Shown here piece by piece: positions 48,246 to 60,726 of a DNA stretch of 64,000 bases; within the stretch, counting starts at the first letter, position 1, and each line of letters opens with the position of its first letter. The translations under genes and the position numbers were made by a program. A model generated the notes under the pieces. It did not search any database, was not told the origin of the DNA, and saw only the letters and a list, made by a program, of their open reading frames with translations. The stretch comes from Sialis fuliginosa (Eukaryota > Arthropoda > Insecta > Megaloptera > Sialidae), in assembly GCA_961205875.1 (NCBI GenBank), contig OY540818.1, positions 11,692,761 through 11,756,760 of the forward strand, read 5' to 3'.

Positions 48246-49689
48246 GTAAGTGTTTTGTTTATGTATCTATAGTTTTCAAGAAGTTTGTTTACAACTAGCG
48301 TATAGAAAAGTAGATGGCAATATTGGGTAGATGTTTTTAGGGATGATCTTGCATTTTATGGATCAATTGTTGCGTATAGTTTAAAGATTATTGTGATTAA
48401 TAATGTATTCATTTGTTTATTCAACTGTTTAGTATTTATTTATAGTAAATTATTCATATATTTTTAATGTATTACTGTTATTTGAATTAGTGTCTATTAT
48501 GGTAGGTTTGTAAAATATAACTATCCAAAATTTCTCCGTATTGTTGAACTGAAGATTTAATATAAAAACCTGTTAACAAATATTTATTTTAGAGACATTG
48601 GAGATCTTTAATTAATAAAAATAAGTTATACTCTATTTTGAAAAATAAAACCTAATTACATAGAAAATATACTTGTTTTAGTAGATACTAAAAGATAATA
48701 ATACAATTTACATGAATAATTTATTATTTTTAATTACAATTCCACACATACATGAGTTGTTTATAATTTACAAAATATGTTTGTATAGCGCATGATAATA
48801 TTATTGTTAGAGCGGTCATTGATTTTTTAAATTCTTATATCATTTAATCGATGCGTAATACGTGGAATGCAATTTATGAAACACTACGCATAAATTTATT
48901 TTATTTAGTACAGTACACCTTCGTTACATTGAATTATTTCTATAAATACATTTTACTGTATTTTATAAATTTTCCCGTGGGTTCGCCCTAAGTATTTTAA
49001 AATTTTGTGAATTTCCACGTGACTGGCTCCTTTAAAAACGTAGGTACCATGATAAAGGGTTAATTACATCAAAATCATGCTCTTGACTTTTCTTTTAATT
49101 TTTATGATTTTTTATTAGAAAATATCAAATTAAAATTCCTTAATACGGGCTGCCGTATTCAATATAGGGCCAGGCTTTAAAACAGAGAGACGAACATTTT
49201 AAAAACTATTGAAATGAATTTTATTGCTTGTAAATCGATGTATTGATTATAAATATATTTACATTGTACAGACAGAGCTACAGATTTATACATTACTAGT
49301 ATTGATTAAATTTAAAGCTGCAGGTATATATACCTATACAAAGAGACAAATATTGAAAAATAAATCTATCGGAGAAATATAAATTTAATCTTATTAGTAC
49401 ATAGAAAAGTGCTTCCCAAACTGTTCAACACCACGGACCAAAATTTAGAACATTACTTTCTCAGACACAGAAAGAGTTTTTAAACGAAATAATATTTTTA
49501 TTTATAATAACAACAAATACACTCATCAAAATATTTCTACATAGATATAAACGAGCAATATTCAAAAATGGTCGCATATGTCGTATGTAAATAAATAAAA
49601 AATCATTTTAACGGTTGAAAACTTATTTTCTGTGATTTTTGTAAATTTAACTTTTATTAATTTTTCACGAAATTATAATATAGATATAG

Positions 49690-50045
49690 GTATATCCTTA
49701 CATATTATAAAACGCAACGTCTCTTTGTCTGTCTGTCCATTAGTGCGCTTATCACTCGAGAAACACTTATCCGATTTACGTGTTTTTCTTTTAATTCATA
49801 GATATGTTCTTTGCCTAGGTTTTAGTATATATTTTGTTACATTAGGTAATACATAAGGAATACGCAGTGACGATAATAGTAAATCAAGTCGGAAAAAAGT
49901 TTACCGCCAGCGCGCTCTTTTGCAATACGCTGCCTTAATTAACAATATGAACAGTATAATGTAGTAAAGAATTGTGTAGAATAAAACGATCTAAAATAAA
50001 CTCTGCGATACCATATATCTATAACTTTTATATTTAAGCTAATGA
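49690..50045 (-). repeat. dispersed repeat family E, copy 3 (minus), in the BTB-ZF 5' intron
   Basis: Reverse of the family: TATTATAAAACGCAACGTCT, GTCTGTCTGTCC, GCGCTTATCACTCGAGAAAC, ACATTAGGTAATACATAAGG and GTTTACCGCCAGCGCGCTCT. The 74-codon frame through it is not a gene. Confidence 0.6.
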
Positions 50046-52016
50046 AACCGCGGACATATAGCTAGTTAATTATAATGAAAACAAATTTGTTATTTTTTAT
50101 TGTTAAGATGTAATTCGAAAGCCTTTAAAATGTTTTTTAATTCCTTCCAATCCAGCAGAATTATTTGATATCTAAGCATAAAACTTAAGTATGTAGATAT
50201 TGCGAATTATACAGTGTTGATTCCGATTTCGGTAGGGAACACTAAATATAATAGTTATTTTGTATAATAATGAATTATTTTAATAAATAGAAAAAAATAA
50301 AAGAAATAATCTCAACTTATTTTGTTTTATTTTTATTTTTAGATATAAAAACACGTCTTATTTTCTTCAATTAATATTTCGTAGCAGAATGCAGAAGAAA
50401 GTTTTTTTTGTTTTTTTTTTTTTAATAATGAAGATAAAATCTAAAATAAATTGTGCTACCACCACTTCGATAATATTTAAACTAGTATAATTGGTTCTTA
50501 AGGTTGTTAAAAGTTTTATTCTATGGTACGGGCCACTAATACACGAGACTAGACTCGCACTTGACATTTTTTTAGTAATTTTTATTCATAATAAATATCC
50601 AATATTATTTGAAAACGCTGTTGGTGCCTATGCATATGTATTTATTCCCATTGCTCTTATAAATCAATATATTGAAGTATCGTTAACACTATCAATATTT
50701 TTGACGCTTATCATTGTATAGACACATCGTTTATTTTATTATATGATAAACCTATTAGCCATAAGTTCATATCCACACGTTAAAACTTAATTTAATAAAG
50801 CATTGATCAAACTTACCAATTAACAAATTAGTGGCATGTAAATGCTAATTAAATATATGCAAATTATTGCGTTACTTTTTAGAACAGTACATATATTATT
50901 CTTTGATGTATTTTTAGCATGGGTAGTATATTATATTTTTTATAAATTTTATAATTCTGGAAAAAAGATTCACCATTTCAAGCTCAAGATTTGAACTAGA
51001 AAAAATCTTTCGAGATATTTTCATTATTTAATTTGTTAATATTATTACATTAGGTTTATTCAGAAACTTTTTACGTAGGCCGATAATTGTCGGAAATCAG
51101 TCAGACTCCAGACATTTTTATCAGATCGGACGACTTGCACCTGGAAAACCTATTACTATATGCACTGTATAGTATACAGAGTGCCCAATTTAAAAGGCCA
51201 TTATTTCTTTATTTTAATTACTGGAGATAGAAGGATATTTAAATAATGAGAAGATTCAGTATTTTTCTGACTTTTTTTTTAAATAACGTATTTTTATTTT
51301 CTGTCATTTCCGTTTTAACTGGAAGTGATGAAAACTTTTGTTTTTCAAACGGAAAATTTTTAATTTCTTTCTGAAATAATTATTTGCTGGATTTCAAAAT
51401 TCCAAGATATTTAACAAAAATACATCATTAAAAGTTAATTGTTAAAAAAAACGGTTAAACCGGAAATGACAGATTTAGTTTCTTCTAGGTTATAATAAAA
51501 CCATATTTTTTAATAAAATCCGTTATTTTCATAACAAATTAGAATGTTTTACTGGCTTTATAAAACAATTATTTATTTTGAAATAAAATAATACAGACTA
51601 CAGAATATATAATTAGTAATTATTATTTGCAAAAATAACATAACAATGAACGAAAATCCAATTTAAATTGATTTATCAATTAATAATAAAAACAATAATA
51701 TTAATTTCATAAAGATTCAAAATTTATCAGTTCGTTAATTGCTTGAATATAAAAAGAAATATGAAAATGGTGGAGGTGCTGGTAAAAATATGTATTCTCA
51801 AAGATTTTGTTTTTGTACATTTAAATGTTGGTCTGTTGCACTAATCTTCATTTTATATTGATATCTATTTATTAATTATTAAAAATGTTGACAAAATTTC
51901 CATTTCAACAAATACCCTATACTCAATAAAAATTCTTATCTCAAATGTATTCTTGACTTCTATTGTTGTAAATAAATTTATAATATTTTTTTATTAAAAA
52001 ACATTTATAATTTCAG
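50046..52016. other. rest of the inferred BTB-ZF 5' intron
   Basis: AT-rich, with a TATACAGAGTGCCCAATTTA repeat end at 51,174-51,193 followed by about 500 bases of probable repeat (paired GGAAATGACAG / CTGTCATTTCC motifs). No exon recognised. Confidence 0.45.
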
Positions 52017-52054
52017 TTTCAAACAATTATACAATAGGACATCGGACATCAACA

Positions 52055-55000
52055 ATGACAACATTATCAAGTGAAAACTATCAACTAAAATGGCATTCAT
52101 TCAGTTCACACTTACACTCATCTGTCGCAAGTCTTTTACAATCTGAAAGTTACACCGATGTAATACTATGTACATGTGATGGTGGACAAATAAAGGCACA
52201 CAGATTTGTACTTTCATTATGTAGCGTATTTTTTCAAAACATGTTCAAACACCACATGAAAATGCAATCCACTTTACCAGTGTTTGTAATACTTCCAGTA
52301 GAAATAGATTTCGTTACACTCCGAACACTGATTCAGTATATATACTGTGGTGAGACAACAGTATCAAATGATATTCTTGAGAATATATTGAAAGCTGGTG
52401 ATTATTTAAAAATACGAGGACTTTGGAGACCTAAAGAATCAGAGAATCAAGTACAACAGCAAGCTCCGAAACCTTCGCCGGTTATTGATAAGTTAAATGG
52501 GCCGTTGAAAAAAGTAAATGTTCCTGTCATAAAGCATAATGTGACAAGTGATAAATTAAAAACTCTTAGTGAAAGTTCAGAATTATCAGAAGAAAATGAA
52601 CCACAATCTAAATGTGTTACTAAAAACAATGAAACTAAAAAGACTGTCGAAACAACTTCAAAGAATGAAAAATTAAAATTCGAAGACTCCAATGAGATTT
52701 TAAAACATAAAGAATTAAGTAAGGGTCAAGATAAAATAGAAAAACCTAGTGGGAGTAAATTAAAAGTTGTATCAACAGAAAAATTAACAAATGCTTGCAA
52801 AGAATCAGTAGCACAAAGTTCCGATAAACTTGTGAAAATAGTTCTAAAACAAAACAAATCAAATGATAATAATGACAAATTCATCGTTATAAAAGAAGAG
52901 CCAATAGAATGGGAACAACTAGACGATGTTGAAGTATCTGAAAATGAACTGTTTCATACAGAAATGACAATTAAACCAGAAATAATATTTGACAATGATA
53001 ACGATGATGATGATGATTATCAAATGCAAATAGATGAAGGGAAAGATTGTGAATATTCTCCATTAACATGTGAACTTTGTTCTGAAACGTTCAGTCTTCC
53101 AGCAAATTGGGTAAAACACATTGAAGAACACGCAGACTTACATCAACCGGCAAAAAGACAACGGAGAGGAAAACCCAGTAATGTATGTATAGCATTTTAA
53201 ATTATCAAAATGTATCCAAATTCTAAAATTTTGATTCTTTACAGGATGATACTACAAAATTACCTCCCCTTGTATGTGATCTATGCCAGAAAAAATTTCC
53301 TACACCTGCTGAGTGGGTAAGACACATACAACAAACTCATACAGACCAGGAATTAGCTCTGAGTAACAACAGTGCTCCAACAAAAAGTCGGCAAATACGA
53401 ATAACAAGTGAAGGTAAGAAAAATCTCCATATTGACATTTTCGGTAAATACGGAGACTCTGGGGGTCCTCTGTCAAAAACTCTAAAAGTCACGTGTTGAT
53501 GTGTTAGAATAGAGTAGAGTATGTTGTATCTATGTTAATATATTATTTAGTGCATAAACAGAAATTCATAAACCTAACCTAACCCTACCTGAAAACGAAC
53601 CAATCTATCTGGACTACTCTAACTTAAACTAAATAATTAAATATAACACAGCTAAACGTGGTCAGTCGTTTTATAAAATGCGTGATTTATAAAAGTTGTT
53701 AACACTGATCTAGTCACGCATGCGCGTCAACCCTATTCTGAATAACTATATACGTGATTTTTCACAAATCTGACAGAGGACTCCCAGAGTCTCCGTATTA
53801 GCCACATTTTCTTGTATATCACATTTTGTACGACTATCACATGCAAAAGTAACAGTAACTATAATATGTAGGTTCAATTTTGTTTGACAACAATTTTGAA
53901 GAGAAAGATATAATTAGTAATTACCACTGGTTATCTCTTTCTGGGGTGGAGCTGTATTTATTATTTAGAGACATTTTTACACTAAGTTCAATAACATATT
54001 TCAAGTTTATTAAAATTCGTGATATCAAATTTTGATTGTTAAAAAATTACACAATTTTCAATATAATACAATATACAAACATTGCAGTCTCTATACACCA
54101 TCCAATCTGCAGGGTCGATTTGTCGGGAGGTAAAGTGGGGGTACTGCAGATTGGGTCGTGTTTAGGCAAATCGGGCCGATTATTCCGCTAATAGTCGGCC
54201 TATACACGACCCAATCTTAAGTACCTCCACTCTACCTCTCGACAAATCGGCCCTGCAGATTGGGTGGTGTACTGTATAGAGGCCTTAACAAAATTATATT
54301 GATTATAACATATTATATTAATATATGATTATAAAGGGGAGTAGCCCAGAAAGGCTGTATTAAGAAATATCTGTTGTCAACTGGTCGGTTACTTTTACAT
54401 GCAATAGTACATATACCTCAACAGACCCTGAAAAGACCTACGTTTTATACATTTGTCACAAAAATTATATATCCTATTTATAGTGTATGTATTAGTGTGT
54501 TCCAAAAAAAGTCGATAATTTTTTTTTTCGATTGCATGTGAAATTCTTGTTATATATGCTATAAAAAAAATTCTGTAAAAATTTGAGCCCTTAATATCAA
54601 CTTGAAGAACTCCATCACCGAATTTGAAGATTTACCATTGATTTAACATGGAAAAATGATTTTTTAACGTTCATTTCTCCTGCAAACTATGTAGAACATT
54701 ATTTTTCGGAAAAACCATGACTGATCCTTCTTCAGTATTAAATTCTGTAAAAAAAAGCTCTTAGGGTCCAGTCTCTAACGTCAACAAATTCAAAAAATCT
54801 GTATTTTTTAACGCAAATAAAAACGAGTGGGTTGACGTTAGAGACTGGACCCTAAGAGCTTTTTTTTACAGAATTTAATACTGAAGAAGGATCAGTCATG
54901 GTTTTTCCGAAAAATAATGTTCTACATAGTTTGCAGGAGAAATGAACGTTAAAAAATCATTTTTCCATGTTAAATCAATGGTAAATCTTCAAATTCGGTG

Positions 55001-55480
55001 ATGGAGTTCTTCAAGTTGATATTAAGGGCTCAAATTTTTACAGAATTTTTTTTATAGCATATATAACAAGAATTTCACATGCAATCGAAAAAAAAAAATT
55101 ATCGACTTTTTTTGGAACACACTAGTATGTATTATGTATGCTATTAACTAAAGTAGAATTCTTCTTGGCTTCTGGATATAAGATATTTCTTATTCAGAAA
55201 TAGTCTTTTTAGACAATAAATACTTAACATAATTTTTATATTTTCAGGTAACTTGAAAATATGTACAATATGTAACAAACGCTTCCCGTCGCATGCGAGT
55301 ATGATAATACACGCAAGAACTCACACAGGAGAAAGACCATTTGTATGTAATCTGTGCAACAAAGGGTTTAACGTCAAGAGCAATCTTTTGCGGCATCTGA
55401 GAACACTTCATGACAAGATCGTCAGCTCCAACGAAGTGACCGACAGGAACGAAGAGAGTATAAGTCAGACATCAGTGTAA
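52055..55480 (+). CDS. BTB (tramtrack-type) C2H2 zinc-finger protein; 3 coding exons
   Basis: Probable sequence-specific nuclear transcription factor. Coding exons 52055-53182, 53245-53413 and 55248-55480 join in frame (1,530 bases, 509 aa). Residues 1 to about 117 form a BTB/POZ dimerisation domain of the insect tramtrack group (YQLKWHSFSSHLHSSV, SYTDVILC, IKAHRFVLSLCSVFF). A charged Lys/Ser/Glu linker follows with an acidic run (DNDNDDDDDY). It contains two Lys-centred motifs (VIKEEP, IKPE) that fit the SUMO consensus. Four C2H2 fingers are spread over the exons: C339/C342/H355/H359; C387/C390/H403/H408; C438/C441/H454/H458; C466/C469/H482/H487. The first two resemble each other (PAxWVxHI); the last two are a linked pair with a TGERPF linker. 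I do not recognise the orthologue. Intron 1 of the coding part is 62 bases; the next is 1.8 kb and full of MITEs. Confidence 0.92.
53443..53803. mobile_element. MITE in the BTB-ZF intron, TACGGAGACTCTGGG ends
   Basis: AATACGGAGACTCTGGGGGT near 53,447 pairs with ACTCCCAGAGTCTCCGTATT at 53,780-53,799, and the match continues inward past TCCTCTGTCA. Non-coding, about 360 bases. It begins 30 bases after the donor of coding exon 2. Confidence 0.7.
53828..54410. mobile_element. MITE family 2, copy A, interrupted by a second MITE
   Basis: The ends GTACGACTATCACATGCAAA and TTTTACATGCAATAGTAC match the ends of the element at 60145-60345, and the inner GGTTCAATTT...GGTTATCTCTTT...GGTGGAGCTG blocks match too. 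It is about 380 bases longer than that copy, partly because 54086-54284 is inserted in it. Confidence 0.65.
54086..54284. mobile_element. GC-richer foldback MITE nested in another MITE
   Basis: CTCTATACACCATCCAATCT pairs with AGATTGGGTGGTGTACTGTATAGAG, and CTGCAGATTGGGTCGTGT pairs with ACACGACCCAATCT. The arms meet around GGCCGATTATTCCGCTAATAG. About 200 bases, non-coding, noticeably GC-richer than its surroundings. Confidence 0.75.
54493..55124. mobile_element. almost perfect 632-bp palindromic hAT-type element in the BTB-ZF intron
   Basis: The left arm 54493-54785 and right arm 54831-55124 are exact reverse complements except one base in a poly-T/poly-A run, with a 45-bp loop. The ends read TAGTGTGTTCC, fitting the hAT end consensus. 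A perfect 8-bp duplication GTATGTAT flanks the element (54485-54492, 55125-55132) and itself fits the hAT target consensus. The lack of arm divergence means recent origin or gene conversion between arms. Non-coding. Confidence 0.88.
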
Positions 55481-55947
55481 ATTAAAGTTCTCTCAAACAA
55501 ATGTGATATGATACAATATCAGAATATTGTACAGATTTAAAAATGTATTATAAAAATACTAATAAATCAATGTCATTTAATATGTGTTTCGACTTCAAAT
55601 GAAGTCTAATAATACTAGACTGCATAACAAGTCTAGTGACATTGTTCTGTTGTGATTAAGGTGTACTTTCAATTTTTAAGTGATTAAAAAACCAGTAATA
55701 TTTTTTGCAGACACGTCTTAACTTATGAATCCCGTACTAAATACTTATTGTGGAAGTTCCAAACTATTTTTATGATTTTTACCCACCCACTATTAATTGT
55801 AAGAAGTTAATATAGACCTTATTGGTATCTTTGATTTACAATGTTGACTGACATGTATATAACTGTATTTTGTTGAAAATATTCAAGACATGTAATTGTA
55901 ATACTGTTAAATCCTTTATAAAATATTAGCATATTTTTCTATGAAAC

Positions 55948-55953
55948 AATAAA
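55948..55953 (+). terminator. poly(A) signal of the BTB-ZF gene
   Basis: A plus-strand AATAAA with a second overlapping AATAAA (55955-55960) lies 470 bases after the stop. An earlier AATAAA at 55561-55566 could give a shorter 3' UTR. PCNA converges from the other side, leaving about 700 bases between the two 3' ends. Confidence 0.5.
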
Positions 55954-56692
55954 AAATAAACATTTGTAATTTTATCGTACTGTAATATCTATAAACTGGA
56001 AGAACTTTATTTGTACAGTAGTATTTATTAAAACTTATTATAATTTTATATATATAGACCGTCTAATAAGAGCGTAACCGACATAACTCTTAAAACTACA
56101 TATATTATACAAAAATTGGACATGTAAACTTTTTAGCCAAAAAATTAAAGTATAACAATGAATAGTTCTTTTTAGATAATTTTAATAAGTTTTCAATAGA
56201 ACTGATTTCCAAAAACAAATTTTTGTGGTTAGGTTTTTATTAGACAGACTACTTGCAATTTAAAAGAGAAAATATTACGAACTGGAGTATACAGCTCATA
56301 CTGATGTAAATATAATTTAAAAAACAAAAACTTTTTCTAGCACTAGTTATACCCAAGATCTTTGTATTTATGAAAAAAATATATAAAGTAAAAGTTTATC
56401 TGATGCAAAAAAAAATATGTAAAGTATATTTTTAAATATTTTCATTTTCTACTGTATATGAAACTTTAATAAAATATGAAAACATTTTTCTCATTGAGTT
56501 TTTATCATGATATATTTTGATTTTCAGCTCAATATTGATAAAAAAATATCCAAATAAAACAAATAAAAATAATTAAATGGTGTATTTGATACTATTAAAA
56601 ATTATATTACAATGACAGAAAATACTTAATAATAAACACGGATAAAAAAATAACTGTATAAGCATTAAATTAAAATTCGGTTATAAATTACT

Positions 56693-58442
<1,750 letters not shown>

Positions 58443-58559
58443 TTAGAATATAAATACACTTAAAAATTAAAATATAATAATACAACTTATATTTTATAAA
58501 CTGCACGACACAACACAACCACACCGTTGAAGATTGACGATTGTCTAAAAACGTTCACG

Positions 58560-58715
58560 TCCTCTCAAATATATTTTCGATTATTACATTACCAGAGATA
58601 AACATATATACGTTTTCTCTAGGGATGGAAAGAGATAACTATATATAGTTTGAACAACGTTAACGATTTTTCACAAACGCAACCTCTTTCGCCGGGAAAT
58701 AATTTGATTGGACGT
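58560..58715 (-). promoter_or_regulatory. PCNA promoter candidate: CCAAT, E2F-like and TATA
   Basis: Reading the minus strand toward the PCNA ATG there is CCAATC (58711-58706), then a near-palindromic E2F-like site TTTCCCGGCGAAA (58699-58687), then a TATATATA core (about 58648-58639). The ATG is at 58436. Control of PCNA by E2F is known in flies and mammals. Spacing fits a start near 58,610, but that position is inferred. Confidence 0.5.
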
Positions 58716-60144
58716 TACTTTACCGCTCTTTTTAACAACCAGTTTTACTAAAAATGTTTGTCTCTTGGTTATAAAATGTTTGAATATCCATTTAATAATT
58801 AATTTAGTAATAAGTCCATAAAATCACTTAATTTCTGTCAAATATGTAACTGAACGAATGCTGTGATAATAAAATTTTGATGTAAATAAGAAGTCTATTA
58901 TATTTTTAATAATATATTGTTATCATAGTAGTAACAAAATTATTGTTAAAAATAATACAAATAAAATGTTTTTACATAAATAATTCCATAATAGTATTAT
59001 TTAATAAATAATACAATTTCACTCAAAAAATAAATAGAAATAATGTCTGACCTCAGTTATAATTAACTATTCTTAACTATTTAAAGAATATTTAAGTACA
59101 TAAAACACATGTTTCCAGTATTTGTTTAAATAATTCTGTTCTATACAATATTAACTTACAAATAAATTGTAATAAGTGATACAATATATGAATCAAAATA
59201 TAATAAGATTAGTAAGAATGTTAAATGTTTGTAATGTCAAATAAAATAAATACTTACAATATGTATATTTCATATACATGGGTATAAGAAAATAAAAATA
59301 TATCACAAAAATGACTAATGTAAATTTAAAAAATCATAGTTTAACATAAAATTAAAATAAGATTACAATAATACCTCAGCCAACAAAGATGCAATTTATA
59401 TTTTTAATGGTAACTTTGAGTCGAGTTTTAAGATATTTAAAATTAAAATTAAATAAATTGTTTTGATTTTACATAGATCCACTTACAAAATGTTTTCTTC
59501 TAGATTTTATTTAGAATACTTAATATTATTTTACAGTATACCCTACCAAACATTATTGAGAGTTTCGACTAGAGCTTCCCAACCTTTTTTGTGTTATGGC
59601 ATACTAATCAAATTATAACATTTATGTGGCACGTTTGTTTCGCTGAGGTTTGTCAAATTTTACAAAATTTTAAATGACTTATTGCTGTTATTTGAATTTT
59701 TCATAATGTAGTTTCTTTCTTATATTTAATCAACACTTTGATACCTTAAAATTACTTCGGATGTTATATTTTCGACTAGCTTTTATTTTATTAAAACCAT
59801 ATATTTCACTGTAAATGTGTGACGTGATGCTTATATTTGTTTGTGCAATGATATAAAAGATATATAGGTTAATACTGTATGATACAAAAACCACAAAGTA
59901 CAGATGATAAACAGAATTATAAAAACTAAATTAATATGATAAAAAAAACATAAAATAATCACTCAGATAAAAATATACATAAATATCACATTTTTATAAC
60001 ATATAATATAATATTATAAAAATATTATTGTTAGTTAAATTAAATACTATTTCATTAATATTATATGCCAAATTTTTTGTATGGCTATAGTTTATCTAAG
60101 GTACAGATAAAATAAAAATGTGTATCTTCATTATCGCTTTCTGT
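58716..60144. other. intergenic AT-rich DNA between PCNA and spermine synthase
   Basis: Contains the hAT-like fragment at 59570-59650 and otherwise only AT-rich sequence without frames of note. Confidence 0.5.
59570..59650 (+). mobile_element. hAT-like end fragment (also at 5667-5760)
   Basis: CTTCCCAACCTTTTTTGTGT followed by ATGGCATACTAATCAAATTA resembles the CTTCCAAACCTTTTTTGTAT end at 5667-5760 and the commoner hAT end type CAGTGGTTCCCAAAC. A third, different hAT-like end is at 49405-49470 (GTGCTTCCCAAACTG, CACCACGGACC). Other ends not found. Confidence 0.45.
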
Positions 60145-60345
60145 GTACTATTGCATGTAAAAGTAACAGTACACTTCCAGGTTCAATTTCACTTGGCAAT
60201 GATTCGAAGAGAACGATAACCATCATTGGTTATGTTTCTTTGGAGTGGAGCTACAGTTAAACTAAACAAATAAGAGGAGCTTAGACAGGTTGTGTTAAAC
60301 AATATTTGCTGCAAACTGATCAGTTACTTTTACATGTGATAGTAC
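60145..60345. mobile_element. MITE family 2, copy B, 201 bp
   Basis: GTACTATTGCATGTAAAAGT at the left and ACTTTTACATGTGATAGTAC at the right form a 23-bp inverted repeat with two mismatches. The interior matches the two ends of 53828-54410. Non-coding; it lies downstream of the spermine synthase 3' end. Confidence 0.75.
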
Positions 60346-60628
60346 CTTTTAAACAAAACATATCAATAATGTAATTTTATCTATTCAGATCTTAAAGCAT
60401 ATATATTCATGTATAACTAAACCTCTATATAATCTCTTATGTACGATTTGTAATCTAAGGGTGCAGAACTTTAATCTAAATTATAATATTGTGAACGGAC
60501 TCGTTTATATACTTTGTACTAATTTATGGCAGTGAACTTATATGATGTATAAAGAATCGTAAAACGTAATACCATTTAAACAAAAATAATTCAAAAACTG
60601 CTAATATGACACCAAATACTACCTAATA

Positions 60629-60634
60629 TTTATT
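60629..60634 (-). terminator. poly(A) signal of spermine synthase
   Basis: A minus-strand AATAAA lies about 95 bases after the TAA stop at 60727-60729, a normal distance. No other strong candidate is closer. Confidence 0.5.
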
Positions 60635-60726
60635 ATAGCACTACGTATTCTAACTGAATATTTCATCAACATTACTAAATTCAACACTAACATGGTAACT
60701 ATCATCAAATATGCGATTTGAAAATG

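Noticed and set aside
52447-52692. Minus-strand frame inside the BTB-ZF exon
   Set aside because: Shadow of the Lys/Ser-rich linker coding sequence.
53565-53590. CCTAACCTAACCCTACC resembling the insect TTAGG telomere repeat
   Set aside because: Only two imperfect units, inside a MITE; not telomeric DNA.
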